Below are positions 61,220 to 64,000 of a DNA stretch of 64,000 nt, piece after piece. Numbering within the stretch: position 1 is the first letter of the stretch; every line of letters begins with the position of its first letter. The translations under genes and the position numbers were made by a program. Source of the DNA: Bimastos eiseni. Taxonomy: Eukaryota; Annelida; Clitellata; Crassiclitellata; Lumbricidae. The notes beneath the pieces are model-generated. The model made no database searches. It had not been told where the DNA came from and worked only from the letters and a program-made list of their open reading frames with translations. The DNA lies in the NCBI GenBank assembly GCA_959347315.1, contig OY365815.1, positions 496,001 to 560,000 on the forward strand, read 5' to 3'.

Positions 61220-61986
61220 GCCCTGGCCAACAAACATCCATCATACATTCAGGACGCCTATGACCTCATAAACAGAATCAGAGACACTACAATAAAACCA
61301 CACTATATCTTAGTCACAGGTGATGTCACAGCATTATATACAGATATGAACGTAGATAGAACCATCACTACTGTAAAAGAATTCTTCCGTAAAAATCCAA
61401 AAACTAACAGACTAGACGCTGAACTCTTAGAACTCCTGGAAATAGCAATGAAAACTGATGACTTCTCCTTCTGCAACAAACTCTTCCCACAAATGTTTGG
61501 GACAGCTATGGGGGAAGAACCTTTGCACGTGACTTAGCAAACATGTACCTGGTAGAATTTGAGCAAAAAGCAATGGAGGCCTTCCACATTCACCCACTTG
61601 ACTTCTTCCGTTTTCTTGACGATATCTCCTTCATATGACCCGGTATTGTCGAGGAGCTAAAACAATATGAGGCATTTCTAAATTCTTTAATCACTGACAT
61701 TACAGTAACCTTAACATACAATGACACTGAAATTAACTTCCTTGACACAACGATTTCTAGATACACAGACCAGGACAGGACTACACTGCAGACGAGAGTT
61801 TATTTTAAACAGACAGACACGCACCATTTACTGCACAGCTCATCATTCCATCCCAAACACACATTCACTGGCATTCTGAAATCCCAAATTTTAAGATTTA
61901 AGAGATTATCTTCATTTAATTTAGAACGGACTTCGATTACTCATGTAAGACACTATTTGACAGTCCGTTACACAGAGGATATATAG
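61220..61986 (+). pseudogene. U38: PLE RT fragment, broken
   Basis: U1-like, with TGA at 61636-61638, but the Tyr-to-stop site is TAT. The thumb carries the ACCATTTACTGCACAGC form of the U2 lineage. The unit is a mosaic with a switch between about 61690 and 61800. Confidence 0.86.
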
Positions 61987-62030
61987 CAAACGACTACTAA
62001 GGGAAACTAAGACTAACACATGGACCAGAC

Positions 62031-62630
62031 GTGAAAAGAGTCCTAAAACTAAGAACACCGATAACAATCTCCTCCCTCCCAGTAGTCATTCCGTACAACC
62101 CACTATCTATGCGCATATTTTATGAATGGAAGAAAATCCTCATGCAAGATAATAATACACTGCAGCATTACCGCATAATACCAGCCCACTCTAGAAATAG
62201 GAACCTAAAAGAATTACTAGCTCCATGTAAAAATAAGCCTATAAAACCCACGCAAAATACTAACATAGGTTCAAACAAATGTAACACACCTTCATGCACA
62301 CAATCATGCCCATACATAACAGTCTCCAAAACATACTCAAGCACATACACACGCCGCAAGTACACCATAATCAAGCGACTAGGCTGCCAAGGCACTAACA
62401 CAATCTGCCTAATAACTTGTAGCGCCTGCAACGAACAATACATAGACCACACACAAGGCAAAGTAGTAGAAGGCCTATTAGAACACATCCACAATATAAC
62501 GAATCAGCATAATAACCCACTAGCAAACCACTTCAACTCAAACAACCACTCACTAGAAAATGTTACAGTTATGCCAACAGTCACTGTTGCTGCATTAGAA
62601 ATGGCTCTTTTCAGGCCAACAGTAATATAA
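62031..62630 (+). pseudogene. U38: GIY-YIG endonuclease, long subtype, open frame
   Basis: 199 codons, U1-type protein with I-C-L-I. Confidence 0.86.
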
Positions 62631-62966
62631 TAGGTAGGCCTTCTGTGGGTTATTACGCTTATTTGTTATATTGTGGATGTGTCCTAATAGGCCTTCTATT
62701 CGTCCTCATCAAACTCAGCAGCATCGGCACTGCATCGTCGTCATCATCATCCTCACCATCATCATCATCATCATCATCATCATAATCATTATCATCATCA
62801 TCATCACCACCACCCCAACCATTACCGCCATGATCACATCCACCAGCATCAATATCATTAGCATCATCAGACCTCACCCGCCATCTGTGATTCTCCCATC
62901 AACGAACTGTGCCCGTGCTCAACAATCACCTCGTGACTCGACACCTGACCCTGACCCTGACCCTAG

Positions 62967-63735
62967 GCCCTGGCCAACAAACATCCATCATACATTCAGG
63001 ACGCCTATGACTTCATATACAGAATCAGAGACACTACAATAAAACCAAACTATATCTTAGTCACAGGTGATGTCACAGCATTATATACAGATATGAACGT
63101 AGATAGAACCATCACTACTGTAAAAGAATTCTTCCGTAAAAATCCAAAAACTAACAGACCAGACGCTGAACTCTTAGAACTCCTGGAAATAGCAATGAAA
63201 ACTGATGACTTCTCCTTCTGCAACAAACTCTTCCCACAAATGTTTGGGACAGCTATGAGGGAAGAACCTTTGCGCGTTACTTAGCAAACATGTACCTGGT
63301 AGAATTTGACCAAAAAGCAATGGAGGCCTTCCACATTCACCCACTTGACTTCTTCCGGTTTCTTGACGATATCTCCTTCATATGACCCGGTACTGTCGAG
63401 GAGCTAAAACAATATGAGGCATTTCTAAATTCTTTAATCACTGACATTACAGTAACCTTAACATACAATGACACTGAAATATTAACTTCCTTGACACAAC
63501 GACTTCTAGATACACAGTCCAGGACAGGACTACACTGCAGACGAGAGTTTATTTTAAACAGACAGACACGCACCATTTACTGCACAGCTCATCATTCCAT
63601 CCCAAACACACATTCACTGGCATTCTGAAATCCCAAATTTTAAGATTTAAGAGATTATCTTCATTTAATTTAGAACGGACTTCGATTACTCATATAAGAC
63701 ACTATTTGACAGTCCGATACACAGAGGATATATAG
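62967..63735 (+). pseudogene. U39: PLE RT fragment, broken
   Basis: Preceded by a telomere-like patch whose first hexamer is CTGACC (62945-62966), where other units have CTAACC. TGA at 63383-63385 and the TA insertion are present. Confidence 0.86.
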
Positions 63736-63749
63736 CAAACGACTACTAA

Positions 63750-64000
63750 GTGAAACTAAGACTAACTCATGGACCAGACGTGAAAAGAGTCCTAAAACTA
63801 AGAACACCGATAACAATCTCCTCCCTCCCAGTAGTCATTCCGTACAACCCACTATCTATGCGCATATTATATGAATGGAAGAAATTCCTCATGCAAGATA
63901 ATAATACACTGCAGCATTACCGCATAATACCAGCCCACTCTAGAAATAGGAACCTAAAAGCTCCACGTAAAAATAAGCCTATAAAACACACGCAAAATAC
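63750..64000 (+). pseudogene. U39: GIY-YIG endonuclease, 5' part (cut by the window end)
   Basis: Short subtype without the ELL codons. The frame is open to the window edge at the K-H-T-Q-N segment, before the zinc cysteines. Confidence 0.82.

Larger units (their letters stand above)
1..64000 (+). repeat. Tandem macrosatellite of a 5'-truncated Penelope-like element, about 1.74-kb unit
   Basis: The same order of segments recurs across the whole window on one strand: RT motif A, RT motif C and thumb, GIY-YIG EN, linker. Landmark ATGs of successive units lie at 1239, 2986, 4732, 6479, 8219, 9957, 10896, 11693, 13420, 15148, 16867, 17804, 18601, 20328, 22056, 22995, 24716, 26460, 28211, 29956, 31699, 33443, 35194, 36941, 38690, 40439, 42183, 43930, 45670, 47416, 49163, 50903, 52631, 54378, 56118, 57862, 59600, 61346 and 63093. 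Each linker between an EN stop and the next RT fragment (about 325-345 bp) contains one inverted-repeat arm, a (TCA)n tract, about 100 bp of unassigned sequence and a telomere-like patch, and has no gene of its own. Both array edges lie outside the window. Rearranged long-read assembly could alter the unit count, but not the unit structure. Confidence 0.97.

Noticed and set aside
1..64000. CRISPR array or bacterial repeat system
   Set aside because: The repeats are 1.7-kb retroelement units with no short spaced direct repeats or unique spacers. The proteins are eukaryotic PLE type.
1..64000. tRNA, rRNA or 5S-type genes inside the unit, as in some other tandem arrays
   Set aside because: No cloverleaf, rRNA-like or internal polymerase III promoter pattern could be recognised by eye in the unit. 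A covariance-model search was not possible here.

Overview
The whole 64-kb window is one head-to-tail tandem array. I see no unique flanking sequence, no host gene and no unrelated insertion. The repeated unit is about 1.74 kb and is a 5'-truncated Penelope-like retroelement (PLE). It carries the catalytic half of a PLE reverse transcriptase (RT), then the PLE thumb/linker, then a C-terminal GIY-YIG endonuclease (EN) domain, all on the + strand. A linker of about 325-345 bp follows, holding an inverted copy of part of the EN gene, a (TCA)n microsatellite and a short patch of telomere-like hexamers. The next unit then begins. PLEs with a C-terminal GIY-YIG domain are typical of animal genomes, so the source is most likely a metazoan. 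The species cannot be told from this window.

Naming: units are numbered U0 (partial, left edge) to U39 (partial, right edge). Each unit from U1 on has one 'MNVD' landmark just after RT motif A; 39 landmarks were counted. Most units are 1,719-1,751 bp long. Five are short because the EN region is deleted: U6, U11 and U15 (937-939 bp between landmarks), and U7 and U12 (797 bp).

Layout: 1-10.6 kb (U0-U6) alternates two EN subtypes in a 3,493-bp dimer. 10.6-24.4 kb (U6-U16) is a distinct subfamily with a 6,908-bp five-unit higher-order repeat and all the EN-deleted units. 24.4-35.8 kb (U16-U23) holds the best-preserved copies, including two units with an uninterrupted 361-codon RT-thumb-EN frame. 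35.8-64 kb (U23-U39) returns to the dimer-like types of the left end, with blocks nearly identical to 1-9.5 kb.

No unit can encode a working element. All lack the N-terminal half of the RT. All share a reading-frame break between the GTAMG motif and the catalytic LDD motif. In all of them the GIY-YIG glycine and catalytic arginine positions are changed. The founder was therefore already dead, and the array grew as DNA (unequal exchange, gene conversion, perhaps rolling-circle amplification), not by repeated retrotransposition. The most interesting structures are the 54-bp inverted repeat that copies EN coding sequence into the linker, the telomere-like hexamers at the 5' edge of every RT fragment, and the nested higher-order repeats.
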